Below, piece by piece: positions 9,784 to 18,190 of a DNA stretch of 64,000 nt. The stretch spans positions 1-64,000 of the forward strand of contig JAHIRD010000015.1 of assembly GCA_018818835.1 (NCBI GenBank), given 5' to 3'. Under the pieces are notes generated by a model. It had not been told where the DNA came from and did no database searches. It saw nothing but the letters and a program-made list of their open reading frames with translations. A program made the translations under genes and the position numbers. The first letter of the stretch is position 1, and each line of letters begins with the position of its first letter. Source of the DNA: Pseudomonadota bacterium. GTDB lineage: Bacteria > Desulfobacterota > Desulfobacteria > Desulfobacterales > Desulfolunaceae.

Positions 9784-9812
9784 CAGGTTGGAATTTAGAA
9801 TTGACCCCCAAC

Positions 9813-9842
9813 AAAAAAGGCCCCCGGAAACATCCGAGAGCC
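9813..9842 (-). terminator. Rho-independent terminator of tRNA-Glu
   Basis: On the minus strand a 9-bp stem (GGCTCTCGG with CCGGGGGCC, some G-T pairs) with a 6-nt loop is followed by TTTTTT. It lies 14 bp beyond the CCA end of tRNA-Glu. Confidence 0.85.
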
Positions 9843-9855
9843 TTGATAGTCGTGG

Positions 9856-9930
9856 TGGTGATCCCAATGGGATTTGAACCCATGTTACCGGCGTGAGAGG
9901 CCAGCGTCCTAACCCCTAGACGATGGGACC
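9856..9930 (-). tRNA. tRNA-Glu (anticodon CTC)
   Basis: The minus strand folds as a full cloverleaf of 75 nt including an encoded CCA. The acceptor stem is GGTCCCA with TGGGATC, and the T arm is ATGGG-TTCAAAT-CCCAT. The anticodon loop CTCTCAC gives anticodon CTC, reading GAG. Promoter and terminator are both visible, so it is a monocistronic tRNA unit. Confidence 0.95.
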
Positions 9931-9943
9931 ACAAATTTGGGTG

Positions 9944-9972
9944 ACTATAGAAAATCGTGGGGGGATTGTCAA
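9944..9972 (-). promoter_or_regulatory. Sigma-70 promoter of tRNA-Glu
   Basis: A consensus TTGACA (9972-9967) and TATAGT (9949-9944) are separated by exactly 17 bp on the minus strand. Transcription would start about 7 nt before the tRNA 5' end. Confidence 0.87.
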
Positions 9973-9983
9973 ATAAAACCTCA

Positions 9984-10024
9984 ATGGATCGACAATAAGT
10001 AGAACCCATGGTCTGTCGATCCAT
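9984..10024. other. 11-bp inverted repeat
   Basis: ATGGATCGACA (9984-9994) is exactly complementary to TGTCGATCCAT (10014-10024). It lies between the HD-GYP stop codon and the tRNA-Glu promoter. It could end the HD-GYP transcript, although only a weak T-rich run follows. Confidence 0.6.
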
Positions 10025-10054
10025 GGGTCTCATCCATTTGAAAAATCGCTTATC

Positions 10055-10885
10055 TCAGGTCAAGGGCACTTCAGAAAGAGTCTGATTTAATTCATCATCA
10101 CGGTCGTCCATCTCTTTTCTTATTCTTACGAAATCTTTATTTCGAGCCATAAATGCATTCACAACATCCGGATCAAACTGCCTGCCCCTTTCGGAAACGA
10201 TGATTTTCACGGATTGCTCATGGGTGAATTCTTCCTTGTAAACACGCTTGGACGTGAGTGCGTCGTAAACATCTGCCAGGGCCACAATTCGTGCTGACAA
10301 AGGGATTTGATCTTTGGATAAGCCTCGGGGATATCCCTTGCCATTCCATCGTTCATGATGAAAATAGGAGATTTCCTTGGCCTGGGTTAAAAAAGAATCC
10401 CCTTCAATTTTCACTTCAATCTCACGCAGGGCATCACCCCCTATTCGTGAATGCTCTTTGATTATTTCAAATTCCTCCATGGTAAGCTTTCCTGGCTTGA
10501 GCAGAACCGAGTTGGGTATGCCCACTTTCCCGATATCGTGAAGAATGGATGATTGATAAATGTCTTCAATATATTTATCCGTCACAAAATCCTTAAATTT
10601 TTTGTGAACCGAAATCTCCTGGGCAAGCATTTTTGAAAATTCCCGAATGCGCTCCAGGTGGGACCCTGCATCTTTGTCTCTGTATTCGGCCAGCTTGGCA
10701 AGCCCCATGATGGTGGCTTCCCTGGCGTTCTGGGCCGGGTTCAGAGAGTATCCTTCATGGATAGTTGAGATGTCCGGCCCGGTGCCCATCTCCTGAAATA
10801 GTTTGACCTGTTTGAGTTGTTCATTTTCGGCCAATAATCGATCATGGGCCTTTTTCAATTCGGCATATGAAGCTTTTTCAGTCAT
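10055..10885 (-). CDS. HD-GYP domain protein, probable c-di-GMP phosphodiesterase
   Basis: The 276-residue product has a short N-terminal coiled-coil segment (YAELKKAHDRLLAENEQL) and an HD-GYP domain from about residue 80 to 270. It carries the metal-binding HD pair (LHDIGKVGIP), HSRIG, the HHERWNGKGYPRGL segment that gives the family its name, and DVYDALTSKR. HD-GYP proteins hydrolyse cyclic di-GMP. There is no receiver or membrane domain, so the input is unclear. I prefer the ATG at 10885, which has AAGAAGG upstream, over a GTG at 10924 that lacks a spaced ribosome site. Confidence 0.9.
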   Translation of the reverse strand: MTEKASYAELKKAHDRLLAENEQLKQVKLFQEMGTGPDISTIHEGYSLNPAQNAREATIMGLAKLAEYRDKDAGSHLERIREFSKMLAQEISVHKKFKDFVTDKYIEDIYQSSILHDIGKVGIPNSVLLKPGKLTMEEFEIIKEHSRIGGDALREIEVKIEGDSFLTQAKEISYFHHERWNGKGYPRGLSKDQIPLSARIVALADVYDALTSKRVYKEEFTHEQSVKIIVSERGRQFDPDVVNAFMARNKDFVRIRKEMDDRDDELNQTLSEVPLT

Positions 10886-11368
10886 ATCAACCTTCTTTGG
10901 GGGGTATGCTTCCACAGGAAACACCTTTTAGGAATTCAACCTTTTTTGTTTTCGTGAGAATAAACCCTGTGATTCGATGTACGAAATGATTGTAGGTCTT
11001 AGAAACGTGGAAATCATTGTTTTTCCTATATCAACACGTTTCTTGTCCGGATCAATTGGCCCAATAACAATTATTTAATTATATCAGAAACTGTCCACAG
11101 AAGCAAAGGGGAAAAACATTTTAAAACATAGTTTTTGTTATAAAACTTTGACTTATGTTGATTTGAAAAAAAGCACTGTGTATACTTTAGGCACGGGCAT
11201 AATACTGGTTTCACCCATGACATTCAGCACGAAACTGCCGCATTTCTTGAATGTCCGGAATCATTGGGATATGCCCCCGGGAAAATAGTCTGGGGGGTAA
11301 AGCGGCATTACATAGGCCCCCGGGGATATGCAAGGCGATGCATGACTCCGGGGGTCACTTTTTTTTGA
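10886..11368. other. Intergenic region with GC-rich hairpins, no gene
   Basis: About 480 bp lie between the HD-GYP and mltA genes, both on the minus strand. The 11265-11365 part contains four runs of five or more C or G. ATATGCCCCCGGG (11269-11281) can pair with CCCGGGGATAT (11319-11329). A small TGACTC/GGGTCA hairpin followed by T8 (about 11343-11366) reads as a terminator only on the plus strand, where no gene precedes it. No coding region is supported. Confidence 0.5.
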
Positions 11369-12625
11369 TTATTGCACCAAGGCCCCGTTCTCAGGCTCTT
11401 TGTCTTTGTTCATGACCAAAAAATACAACGATCCTGTATGCTGCATATGGCCGGCTGACACTTCGGCATAGCGACCGTTTCCTTTGAACAGGTCTGCCCG
11501 GCCCGGTCCCTTTATGGCACCCCCGGTGTCCTGATTCAAGACAAACCGACCGAATGGCATCCATTCGACGATTTCTCCATCGCCGTTAATCAAAGGCTTT
11601 TCCGTGTTGATAAATGATATGGCACAAGCAGGAAACATTCGTTTGTCCGTTGCAATGGTCCGCTCGGGTGTTACTTCAACGCCATAACAACCGTAGGGGC
11701 CTCCTTCTTCGGGTCTAAAAAAAACATAGCTGGGGTTGTAATTGAGAATCCCTTTCACCTCATCGGGATGCAGGGTGAGATACTCACGAATCTTCTGCAT
11801 GGACATCTCTTCTTTTAGGACTTTCCCTGTTCTGATCAGATAACTTCCTATGCTCCGGTAGGGGTGTCCGTTTTTAGTATGATAATGAACCCGTATAAAC
11901 CCGCCGTTTTCCAGATAGATGATTCCTGAACCTTGAATTTCCAGAAAAAACAGGTCTATCTTATCATCAACATAGGCAAGGATGTCTGCCTGATCTTTCA
12001 GAATGTCTCCGTTTCCGATCTGGCTTCGCTCATAATAGGGCACCACGGTATTTTCAGATGTATATCTCCCGATAATGGTTCGGCGGAAGGCCTCTTCACT
12101 GGAAAAAAGTCTGAGGTTGATGGCCACCAGATCCTTGGGATGGGTATAAACCGGGTATCGGTATATCTCCGTTTTCTCTAAACTTCCCCTCAAACTGGGC
12201 TCATAGTATCCGGTATACAACACCTCGTTTGTCTGATCTTTGCCTGTTGACCGATATACTGCAAATTTGTTTCGAATAAATTCATTCAAATCCTCTTCGG
12301 ATGGCTCTGACTCGACATAGGAAAGAAAAAACTCCAAAGAGCGGATCAGGTGTCCCACATCATAGGAATCACCGGCAAAGTCGTAGGTTTTGCTCAAGGG
12401 CATTTTGTTATAATAGGAGAGGCTTTGAAATATAGCCTGGTCAATGCCATCGTAAAACAGATCATCGGTAAAGCGGGGATACTTATCAGGCTTAAGTCGG
12501 ACAAGGGAGGGTGGCGGCCCTTCCTTACCCTTAAAGAAACATCCCCCCATAAGGCTAAGGGCAAAAAGGACCAAAAAACTTAAAAGGAAGAAGGTACAAA
12601 CACGAACGGGCTTACGTTGTTTCAT
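11369..12625 (-). CDS. mltA: Membrane-bound lytic murein transglycosylase A
   Basis: The 418-residue product has an N-terminal hydrophobic segment ending in a lipobox (LMGGC), so it is probably an outer-membrane lipoprotein. The MltA barrel is followed by the 3D domain with the catalytic-Asp segment NQDTGGAIKGPGRADLF near the C-terminus. It cleaves peptidoglycan strands to 1,6-anhydro products. The start at 12625 overlaps the moaC 3' end by 14 bp. A GTG at 12658 in the same frame is possible but deeper inside moaC. Co-transcription with the molybdenum cofactor genes looks like simple operon packing. Confidence 0.92.
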   Translation of the reverse strand: MKQRKPVRVCTFFLLSFLVLFALSLMGGCFFKGKEGPPPSLVRLKPDKYPRFTDDLFYDGIDQAIFQSLSYYNKMPLSKTYDFAGDSYDVGHLIRSLEFFLSYVESEPSEEDLNEFIRNKFAVYRSTGKDQTNEVLYTGYYEPSLRGSLEKTEIYRYPVYTHPKDLVAINLRLFSSEEAFRRTIIGRYTSENTVVPYYERSQIGNGDILKDQADILAYVDDKIDLFFLEIQGSGIIYLENGGFIRVHYHTKNGHPYRSIGSYLIRTGKVLKEEMSMQKIREYLTLHPDEVKGILNYNPSYVFFRPEEGGPYGCYGVEVTPERTIATDKRMFPACAISFINTEKPLINGDGEIVEWMPFGRFVLNQDTGGAIKGPGRADLFKGNGRYAEVSAGHMQHTGSLYFLVMNKDKEPENGALVQ

Positions 12626-13103
12626 AGATATCTCGTTTATAATGTCCACTTTTCCCACCTGATTTTTCCATAAGGCAGACGTCGTTGATCATCATGGCTT
12701 TGTCATAGGATTTACACATATCATACAAGGTCAGGGCGGCAACGGACACGGCAGTCAACGCTTCCATTTCCACACCGGTCTGGCTTTTTACCCGGACTTC
12801 AGCCTGGATATGGATGGCAGATCGCGTTTCATCCGGGAAAAAATTGATAACGGCATGGGTGATGGCAAGGGGGTGGCACATGGGAATGAGATCCCATGTT
12901 TTTTTTGCGGCCATAATCCCTGCGATACGTGCTGTTTCAAGGACATTTCCTTTTTTGGCCTGCCCATGGGTGATTATCTCAAAAGTCTTTCGACTCATTA
13001 AAACGGTTCCCTTTGCAACGGCTCGCCGGTCTGTTTCGGGTTTCACGGTAACATCCACCATACGTACGTTGCCCTTTTCATCAAGATGGGTAAACTCACT
13101 CAT
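12612..13103 (-). CDS. moaC: Cyclic pyranopterin monophosphate synthase
   Basis: The 163-residue product converts 3',8-cyclo-7,8-dihydro-GTP to cyclic pyranopterin monophosphate in molybdenum cofactor synthesis. Signature segments are MVDVTVKPETDRRA, the IPMCHPL loop, the GVEMEALTAVSVAALTLYDMCK helix with its catalytic Lys, and the C-terminal SGGKSGHYKR. I chose the ATG at 13103 for its AAGGAG ribosome site. A frame extension to 13160 reads into the moaE coding region. It overlaps moaE by 8 bp and mltA by 14 bp, so these genes form one tight operon. Confidence 0.96.
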   Translation of the reverse strand: MSEFTHLDEKGNVRMVDVTVKPETDRRAVAKGTVLMSRKTFEIITHGQAKKGNVLETARIAGIMAAKKTWDLIPMCHPLAITHAVINFFPDETRSAIHIQAEVRVKSQTGVEMEALTAVSVAALTLYDMCKSYDKAMMINDVCLMEKSGGKSGHYKRDIYETT

Positions 13104-13476
13104 GGGGCTCTCCTTTGAGAAAAAATTCCGTTTTAGATGTAACCGATGACTTGATGGCATTCAGTGTGTCGGTAAGGCAGCTGATCACCCGATCCCTTAT
13201 ATCGCCAGCAACAACGATGTACATCACGTCTTCCCCCACGGCAAGCGTTCGACCTTCATCAGCCAGCTCCACCAGAACATCCATAATACCTGGGCGTGAT
13301 TTCTGTTCTGCAATGATTTTTTCCAGTGCTGCCAGGTTAATTTTGATTTCAATCCCGGAGACCTGTCTTCCATCGCGGGATGTTTCCCGGACAACACCGT
13401 TGTGGCAGAGGATCATACCCACCTTGGGATAATCAGGATTTGTTTTGATCTTTTCCATCAGTGCGTTTAAATTCAT
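13096..13476 (-). CDS. moaE: MoaE-type molybdopterin synthase catalytic subunit
   Basis: The 126-residue product belongs to the MoaE family that transfers sulfur to cyclic pyranopterin monophosphate to form molybdopterin. The pattern MILCHNGVVRETSRDGR near the N-terminus is typical of the form found in delta-proteobacteria, followed by EDVMYIVVAGDIRDRV and the C-terminal TSKTEFF. It overlaps both mobA (4 bp, ATGA) and moaC (8 bp). No MoaD gene is adjacent, so the sulfur-carrier subunit must be encoded elsewhere. Confidence 0.85.
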   Translation of the reverse strand: MNLNALMEKIKTNPDYPKVGMILCHNGVVRETSRDGRQVSGIEIKINLAALEKIIAEQKSRPGIMDVLVELADEGRTLAVGEDVMYIVVAGDIRDRVISCLTDTLNAIKSSVTSKTEFFLKGEPHE

Positions 13477-14090
13477 GGGATAGCTTTCCTTTGCTGTTGT
13501 TCAATCAACAGGGCCTGTTCAAAGTCCTGGGGCCTATTGATATTGTAGAAAGAAAGAAGGTCCGGATCGGCAACCCTCAGGCGCTTCTCAGATACTTTGT
13601 AGATGCGCTTGGCATTGAAAAATTGCTGTATCTTCAACCGGCCCCTGTCAAGAGAATGTTCAATGGCCGGAATATTGTCTTTTGAGTAGATGGCGAAAAG
13701 CGCCTCCAGACCCTTTGATGTTTCGGGTATAATCACTGAATAACGGTCCTTAATGTGATCCAGAAGAACCTGGATCATCTCTTTTTTCACAAAGGGCAGA
13801 TCGCAGGGCAGAACCATGGCCCATGAATGGTACGCATGGAAAAGACCGGCATGGATTCCCGTAAGAGATGATTTTGTCTGTTTAATGTCCGTGACGATTC
13901 TCAGGTCCAGATCAAAATACTCGCTGGGACTGTTTGTCACAAGGACGATATCGTCAAAAAAATGCCGATAGACCTCCAGAATCCGGTCAATAATCCGCTT
14001 ACCGCCAAGGGATATAAACGCTTTGTTTTCTCTGTTCATCCGGGAATTTTGCCCACCGGCCAGAATGACACCTGTGCATGGTATTTTCAT
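13473..14090 (-). CDS. mobA: Molybdenum cofactor guanylyltransferase
   Basis: The 205-residue product attaches GMP to molybdopterin to give the dinucleotide cofactor. It shows the nucleotidyltransferase signature GVILAGGQNSRMNRENKAF at the N-terminus, the Mg-site segment VLPCDLPFV, and a length normal for MobA. I chose the ATG at 14090 because it places the signature loop at the very N-terminus as in the family. An upstream ATG at 14123 has no ribosome site either. It is the first gene of the moaE-moaC-mltA operon. Confidence 0.9.
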   Translation of the reverse strand: MKIPCTGVILAGGQNSRMNRENKAFISLGGKRIIDRILEVYRHFFDDIVLVTNSPSEYFDLDLRIVTDIKQTKSSLTGIHAGLFHAYHSWAMVLPCDLPFVKKEMIQVLLDHIKDRYSVIIPETSKGLEALFAIYSKDNIPAIEHSLDRGRLKIQQFFNAKRIYKVSEKRLRVADPDLLSFYNINRPQDFEQALLIEQQQRKAIP

Positions 14091-14370
14091 ATTAAATGAA
14101 CCGTTTCCAGAACATAAAAGCATTGGTGATACCCTGGCTATCTATCCCCTTGTTAGAAGAAATCCAGACTTGAAAGCAAGGGTATTAAGGGAATTCAGGG
14201 CTGGGGCCTTTAAAAAAATTAAATGACCGACATGACCGGCCCACCCATAGAATCACTTTAGTATTGCCTGTTTGACTCAAACTGGTTTATACACTTGATA
14301 CGTGTAATTTTCAAGTTATCTTGGCCGCTCTTATCATTTCGTGACGAACGTATACCATGTGGAGAAGGCA

Positions 14371-14907
14371 GTGAATACAGACAACACCATCGTAAATGCG
14401 GGAGATATCAACCGCATGATCACCCGGATAGCCCATGAAATTCTCGAAAAACACCAGGGCGTCGACAATCTTGCATTGATCGGTATCCAGACCCGGGGTG
14501 TCTATATTGCCAAGCGCATCCAGTCTGAAATCAGAAAAGTGGAAGGCATCAATGTGCTCCTGGGAGAAATAGATATCACCTTGTACAGGGATGACTGGAC
14601 CCGCATCAGTCTCCATCCCATTGTTAAGCCCACTGAAATTCAATTTTCCGTGGATGATGTGAACGTCATCCTGGTGGATGATGTCTTGTTTACGGGGCGG
14701 ACCATTCGGGCGGCCATGGATGCCCTGGTCGATTTTGGAAGACCTGCCAGGATTGAACTTGCGGTTCTCGCCACGCGGGGCCACCGGGAATTCCCCATTC
14801 AACCGGATTATTCAGGTCGTTTTTTTGAAACCAACTATGGGGATTCCATTAATGTTCTTTTAACCGAACACGATGGGGTTGATAAAATTGTCATTGAACG
14901 GGAGTAA
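14371..14907 (+). CDS. pyrR: PyrR pyrimidine regulator / uracil phosphoribosyltransferase
   Basis: The 178-residue product belongs to the PyrR family. These proteins bind pyr mRNA and have weak uracil phosphoribosyltransferase activity. It has GIQTRGVYIAKR and the PRPP-binding loop VILVDDVLFTGRTIRAA. I chose GTG at 14371 because GGAG (14361-14364) is 6 nt upstream and the family N-terminus begins here. A GTG at 14341 would add 10 residues without a ribosome site. No pyrimidine biosynthesis gene is near, and I see no PyrR-binding hairpin in the window. It ends 4 bp before moaB and is probably co-transcribed with it. Confidence 0.92.
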   Translation: MNTDNTIVNAGDINRMITRIAHEILEKHQGVDNLALIGIQTRGVYIAKRIQSEIRKVEGINVLLGEIDITLYRDDWTRISLHPIVKPTEIQFSVDDVNVILVDDVLFTGRTIRAAMDALVDFGRPARIELAVLATRGHREFPIQPDYSGRFFETNYGDSINVLLTEHDGVDKIVIERE

Positions 14908-14911
14908 GATT

Positions 14912-15415
14912 TTGGGAACAGAACAACACCGAAAAGAATCAAAAAAAAATTTAAAGATAGGTATTGTCACCATGTCATCCACCCGGACCCTCAAAGAGGA
15001 TAAAAGTGGAGCCTGGATGGCAAAACATGCGGTCAAGGAAGGGCACGAGGTTGTCTGTCATGTGATGGTCAAAGACAATGAGGAAGACATCCGAAAAACC
15101 TTGAGGGATATCATACGGGATCATGGGCCCCAGGCCCTTATTCTGAATGGAGGCACCGGTATTACCAAGGCCGATGTGACCATCGAAGCGGTGACACCCA
15201 TGTTCCGGAAGGTCATGTCGTCCTTTGCCCCGATTTTTTCCCAGCTCAGCTACGACGAAGTGGATTCGGCAGCGATTATATCGCGTTCCATGGCAGGAGT
15301 CATCGGCGAAACCGCGGTGTTCTGTCTTCCCGGAAGTCTCAAGGCCTGCAAACTGGCTTGTAAAAACCTCATTTTCCCGGAACTCAGCCATGTGGTCAAA
15401 CATATCCTTGATTGA
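14912..15415 (+). CDS. moaB: MoaB/MogA-family molybdenum cofactor protein
   Basis: The 167-residue product belongs to the MoaB/MogA family that adenylylates molybdopterin before metal insertion. The family signatures are IVTMSSTRTLKEDKSG, the molybdopterin-binding LNGGTGITKADVTIEAV, and FCLPGSLKACKLA near the end. I chose a TTG start at 14912 because GGGAG (14900-14904) is correctly spaced. Together with mobA-moaE-moaC on the other strand it makes a divergent molybdenum cofactor cluster around the 14.1-14.4 kb gap. Confidence 0.93.
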   Translation: MGTEQHRKESKKNLKIGIVTMSSTRTLKEDKSGAWMAKHAVKEGHEVVCHVMVKDNEEDIRKTLRDIIRDHGPQALILNGGTGITKADVTIEAVTPMFRKVMSSFAPIFSQLSYDEVDSAAIISRSMAGVIGETAVFCLPGSLKACKLACKNLIFPELSHVVKHILD

Positions 15416-15460
15416 TTTTTATTTAATACGATAATATCGAAAACAAAGGTTTATCTTGAA

Positions 15461-15504
15461 TCTAACCCGATGCTAACACAACTCTAACAATACAGGCCTA
15501 TTTT
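15461..15504 (+). promoter_or_regulatory. PhoB-box-like triple repeat and -10 of the pst operon
   Basis: CTAAC occurs three times at an exact 11-nt period (15462, 15473, 15484), each with purine-rich spacing. PhoB binds direct 7-mers at 11-nt spacing that replace the -35 element. A TATTTT at 15499-15504 lies about 10 bp further, where a PhoB-dependent -10 would be. The sequence deviates from the E. coli CTGTCAT consensus. Confidence 0.65.
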
Positions 15505-15566
15505 AACTCCGACGTGAACAAGAGCTCCGGATAAACCGGTTTAATCTTACATACAAGGAGATAACT

Positions 15567-16367
15567 ATGAAAAAAATCATTTTGGTCCTGTCACTGATTT
15601 GTTTGGCAAGCCCTGCCATGGCAGGCAAACTTGTTTTAAAAGGATCCACAACGGTCCTCCCCATTGCCCAGAAAGCAACGGAAGCTTACATGGCCCTGCA
15701 TCCTGATACGGTTATAACCCTTTCAGGGGGGGGCTCGGGCAACGGAATCAAAGCGATTATAGATGGAACCGCAACCATCGGAAATTCTTCACGTTTTATT
15801 AAAGACAAAGAAGTGAAACAAGCCGTGGATCAGAACGCCTATCCCGTGCCCCACCGCATCGCCATAGACTGCATTGTCCCTATCATTCATAAAAACAATC
15901 CCGTGTCCGACCTGAGCAAAGAAAAGCTCCGCGATATCTATACCGGTAAAATTACCAACTGGAAAGATGTGGGTGGTCCGGATATGAAAATCGTGGTGAT
16001 CAGCAGGGACAGCTCTTCGGGTACCTTTGATGCATGGAAAGAACTGGTCCTTGATGGCGAGCGTGTAACGCCAGCTGCCCTGACCCAGCCTTCCAATGGA
16101 GGCTTGGTCACCCAGATTTCAGGGACCAAGGGTGCCATCGGATACATCGCGTTGGGTTATATCAACACCGATGTTAAAGTGGTCTCCGTGGATGGTATCA
16201 AAGGAAGTGAACAAACAGCCAAAAACGGCCGTTACACCATCAGCAGGCCTCTGTTCATGTTCACTGCCGGATGGCCGGAAGGTGAAACCCTTGATTTTAT
16301 CAATTTCATTCTCTCTCCCAAAGGTCAGGCCCTGGTCAAAGAAGCTGGAAGTATTACCCTGTACTAG
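15567..16367 (+). CDS. pstS: Periplasmic phosphate-binding protein
   Basis: The 266-residue product has a cleavable signal peptide (LSLICLASPAMA) and the two-lobed phosphate-binding fold. Phosphate-contact segments are GSTTVLPIA, SGGGSGNGIKA and SRDSSSGTFDAW. It captures orthophosphate and delivers it to PstCA. An AAGGAG precedes the ATG. It is separated from pstC by a strong hairpin terminator, which would let pstS be made in excess over the permease. At ~270 residues it is of the shorter PstS type found in delta-proteobacteria and Gram-positives. Confidence 0.95.
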   Translation: MKKIILVLSLICLASPAMAGKLVLKGSTTVLPIAQKATEAYMALHPDTVITLSGGGSGNGIKAIIDGTATIGNSSRFIKDKEVKQAVDQNAYPVPHRIAIDCIVPIIHKNNPVSDLSKEKLRDIYTGKITNWKDVGGPDMKIVVISRDSSSGTFDAWKELVLDGERVTPAALTQPSNGGLVTQISGTKGAIGYIALGYINTDVKVVSVDGIKGSEQTAKNGRYTISRPLFMFTAGWPEGETLDFINFILSPKGQALVKEAGSITLY

Positions 16368-16400
16368 GCCAATAAAAACCTTTCGTTTTATGATTCACGC

Positions 16401-16429
16401 AGAGCAGCTTCGGCTGCTCTGGGTTTTTT
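16401..16429 (+). terminator. Attenuating terminator between pstS and pstC
   Basis: A perfect 8-bp stem AGAGCAGC/GCTGCTCT closed by a TTCG tetraloop is followed by GGG and T6. It lies 33 bp after the pstS stop codon. Partial read-through would set a high ratio of binding protein to permease. Confidence 0.88.
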
Positions 16430-16457
16430 AATTTTTCAGGGATAATTTATACCCACA

Positions 16458-17324
16458 ATGCGACGAAACGAATATCTAATTAAAGCATTTTTCTTCCTGA
16501 CTGCATGCGTATCCGTCACCATCCTTGCGCTGATCATGATTTTTCTGGTCAAGGAAGGGGCTCCGATTTTGTCCCATGTCACCCTCAAAGAATTTCTTTT
16601 TGGGCAGTACTGGTACCCCACTGATGATCCTGTTGCATTCGGCATTTTCCCCCTGATTGTCGGGACCGTTTCGGTCACCCTGATATCCACCCTTGTTTCT
16701 GTTCCTCTGGGCGTTATGACCGCCGTTTATATTGCCGAAATCGCAACGGATAATCTGGCTGCGATTATTAAGCCCCTTGTGGAACTTATCGCAGCCATTC
16801 CCTCTGTGGTCATCGGGTTTTTCGGCATGGTTGTGGTTTCACCCTTTCTACAGGACACCTTTGGTGTTCCCACGGGTCTCAATCTGTTCAACGCCTCGCT
16901 GATGCTTGCATTCATGGCCACCCCAACCATCTGTTCCGTGACCGAAGATGCCATTCGAAGCGTTCCGGAGTCCTTGAAAGAAGCGTCACTGGCCCTGGGG
17001 GCCACTCACCTTGAAACCATTTTCAAGGTCACGGTGCCAGCGGCTATTTCAGGTATCAGCACCGCCATTATCCTGGGCATGAGCCGGGCCGTGGGAGAAA
17101 CCATGGTCGTCCTTATGGTTGCGGGGGGCGCAGCCATGAACCCCCATTCACTCTTTGATCCTGTAAGGCCCATGCCTGCCAGCATTGCCGCTGAAATGGG
17201 TGAGGCTGCCTTTGGTAGTGAACACTACAATGCCCTGTTCGCCACCGGGGTGGTCCTTTTTCTTTTCACCCTTGGCTTCAATCTCTTTGCTGCATGGATT
17301 GCAGGGAGGTACAATCGAAAATGA
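16458..17324 (+). CDS. pstC: Phosphate ABC transporter permease PstC
   Basis: The 288-residue inner-membrane protein has about six membrane helices and the permease EAA-loop (SLKEASLALGATHLETIFKV) that contacts PstB. Segments LVELIAAIPSVVIGFFGMVV and SRAVGETMVVLMVAGG are typical of PstC. With PstA it forms the phosphate channel. The stop codon overlaps the pstA start (ATGA), so translation of the two is coupled. Confidence 0.95.
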   Translation: MRRNEYLIKAFFFLTACVSVTILALIMIFLVKEGAPILSHVTLKEFLFGQYWYPTDDPVAFGIFPLIVGTVSVTLISTLVSVPLGVMTAVYIAEIATDNLAAIIKPLVELIAAIPSVVIGFFGMVVVSPFLQDTFGVPTGLNLFNASLMLAFMATPTICSVTEDAIRSVPESLKEASLALGATHLETIFKVTVPAAISGISTAIILGMSRAVGETMVVLMVAGGAAMNPHSLFDPVRPMPASIAAEMGEAAFGSEHYNALFATGVVLFLFTLGFNLFAAWIAGRYNRK

Positions 17325-18190
17325 CAGGAAACCGCATTCAATACCGTATGGCCAAACAGAAGATTCTGTTCGGTCTTTTTCGATCAGCTGCAGTGTTAAA
17401 TGGCCTGGCCCTTTTTGCCGTGGTGTATTTCATCACCTCCAGAGGGTTTTCCGCCCTGTCCTGGGAGTTTTTAAGCCAGGCACCCAGAGATTCCATGACA
17501 AAGGGCGGGATATTCCCCTGTATTATCGGAACCCTCTGCCTTTCGGGGGGGGCCATTTTATTTGCCCTGCCCGTGGGTGTGGCCACAGCCGTCTACCTTA
17601 ATGAATATGCAAGGCCTGGAAAAATTGTTGGTTTTATCCGCATGGCCATCAACAACCTTGCCGGTGTCCCCTCCATTGTATTCGGCCTTTTCGGCCTTGC
17701 CTTCTTCTGCATTATTTTGAAGATGGGCGTCAGCATTCTCGCAGGGGCTTTGACGCTGGGTGTCATGAGCCTTCCGGTGGTGATCGGCTCTTCGGAAGAA
17801 GCCTTGAAATCAGTCCCTGATACATACCGGGAAGCCTCACTTGGTCTGGGCGCCACCAAATGGCAGACCATTTTTCGTGTGGTTATTCCCACGGCATTAC
17901 CCGGGATTTTAACCGGCACCATTCTGGCCTTGAGCCGGGCGGCCGGTGAAACAGCCCCCATCATGTTCACAGGAGCCGTCTTTTTTACCCCCAAACTTCC
18001 CGAATCCCTTATGTCGGAAGTCATGGCACTGCCTTACCATATCTATATTCTTGCCACTGCTGGAATCAACATCGAGCAGACCCGCCCCATGCAATACGGA
18101 ACGGCCCTTGTTCTTGTTCTGCTGGTCCTTGGAATGAACATGTTCGCCATGATTTTGCGATACCGTTTGCGGCGAAAGATGAAACCATGA
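17321..18190 (+). CDS. pstA: Phosphate ABC transporter permease PstA
   Basis: The 289-residue inner-membrane permease partners PstC. It shows [30 protein letters not shown], the EAA loop [20 protein letters not shown] and [16 protein letters not shown] chose the ATG at 17321, which overlaps the pstC stop, rather than an in-frame start at 17294 inside pstC. It overlaps pstB by 4 bp at its end. Confidence 0.95.
   Translation: MTGNRIQYRMAKQKILFGLFRSAAVLNGLALFAVVYFITSRGFSALSWEFLSQAPRDSMTKGGIFPCIIGTLCLSGGAILFALPVGVATAVYLNEYARPGKIVGFIRMAINNLAGVPSIVFGLFGLAFFCIILKMGVSILAGALTLGVMSLPVVIGSSEEALKSVPDTYREASLGLGATKWQTIFRVVIPTALPGILTGTILALSRAAGETAPIMFTGAVFFTPKLPESLMSEVMALPYHIYILATAGINIEQTRPMQYGTALVLVLLVLGMNMFAMILRYRLRRKMKP

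Noticed and set aside
9770-10033. 87-codon minus-strand frame over tRNA-Glu
   Set aside because: It is read through the tRNA gene, its promoter and terminator.
14311-14802. 163-codon minus-strand frame opposite pyrR
   Set aside because: pyrR is intact on the plus strand. The antisense product has no conserved motif.
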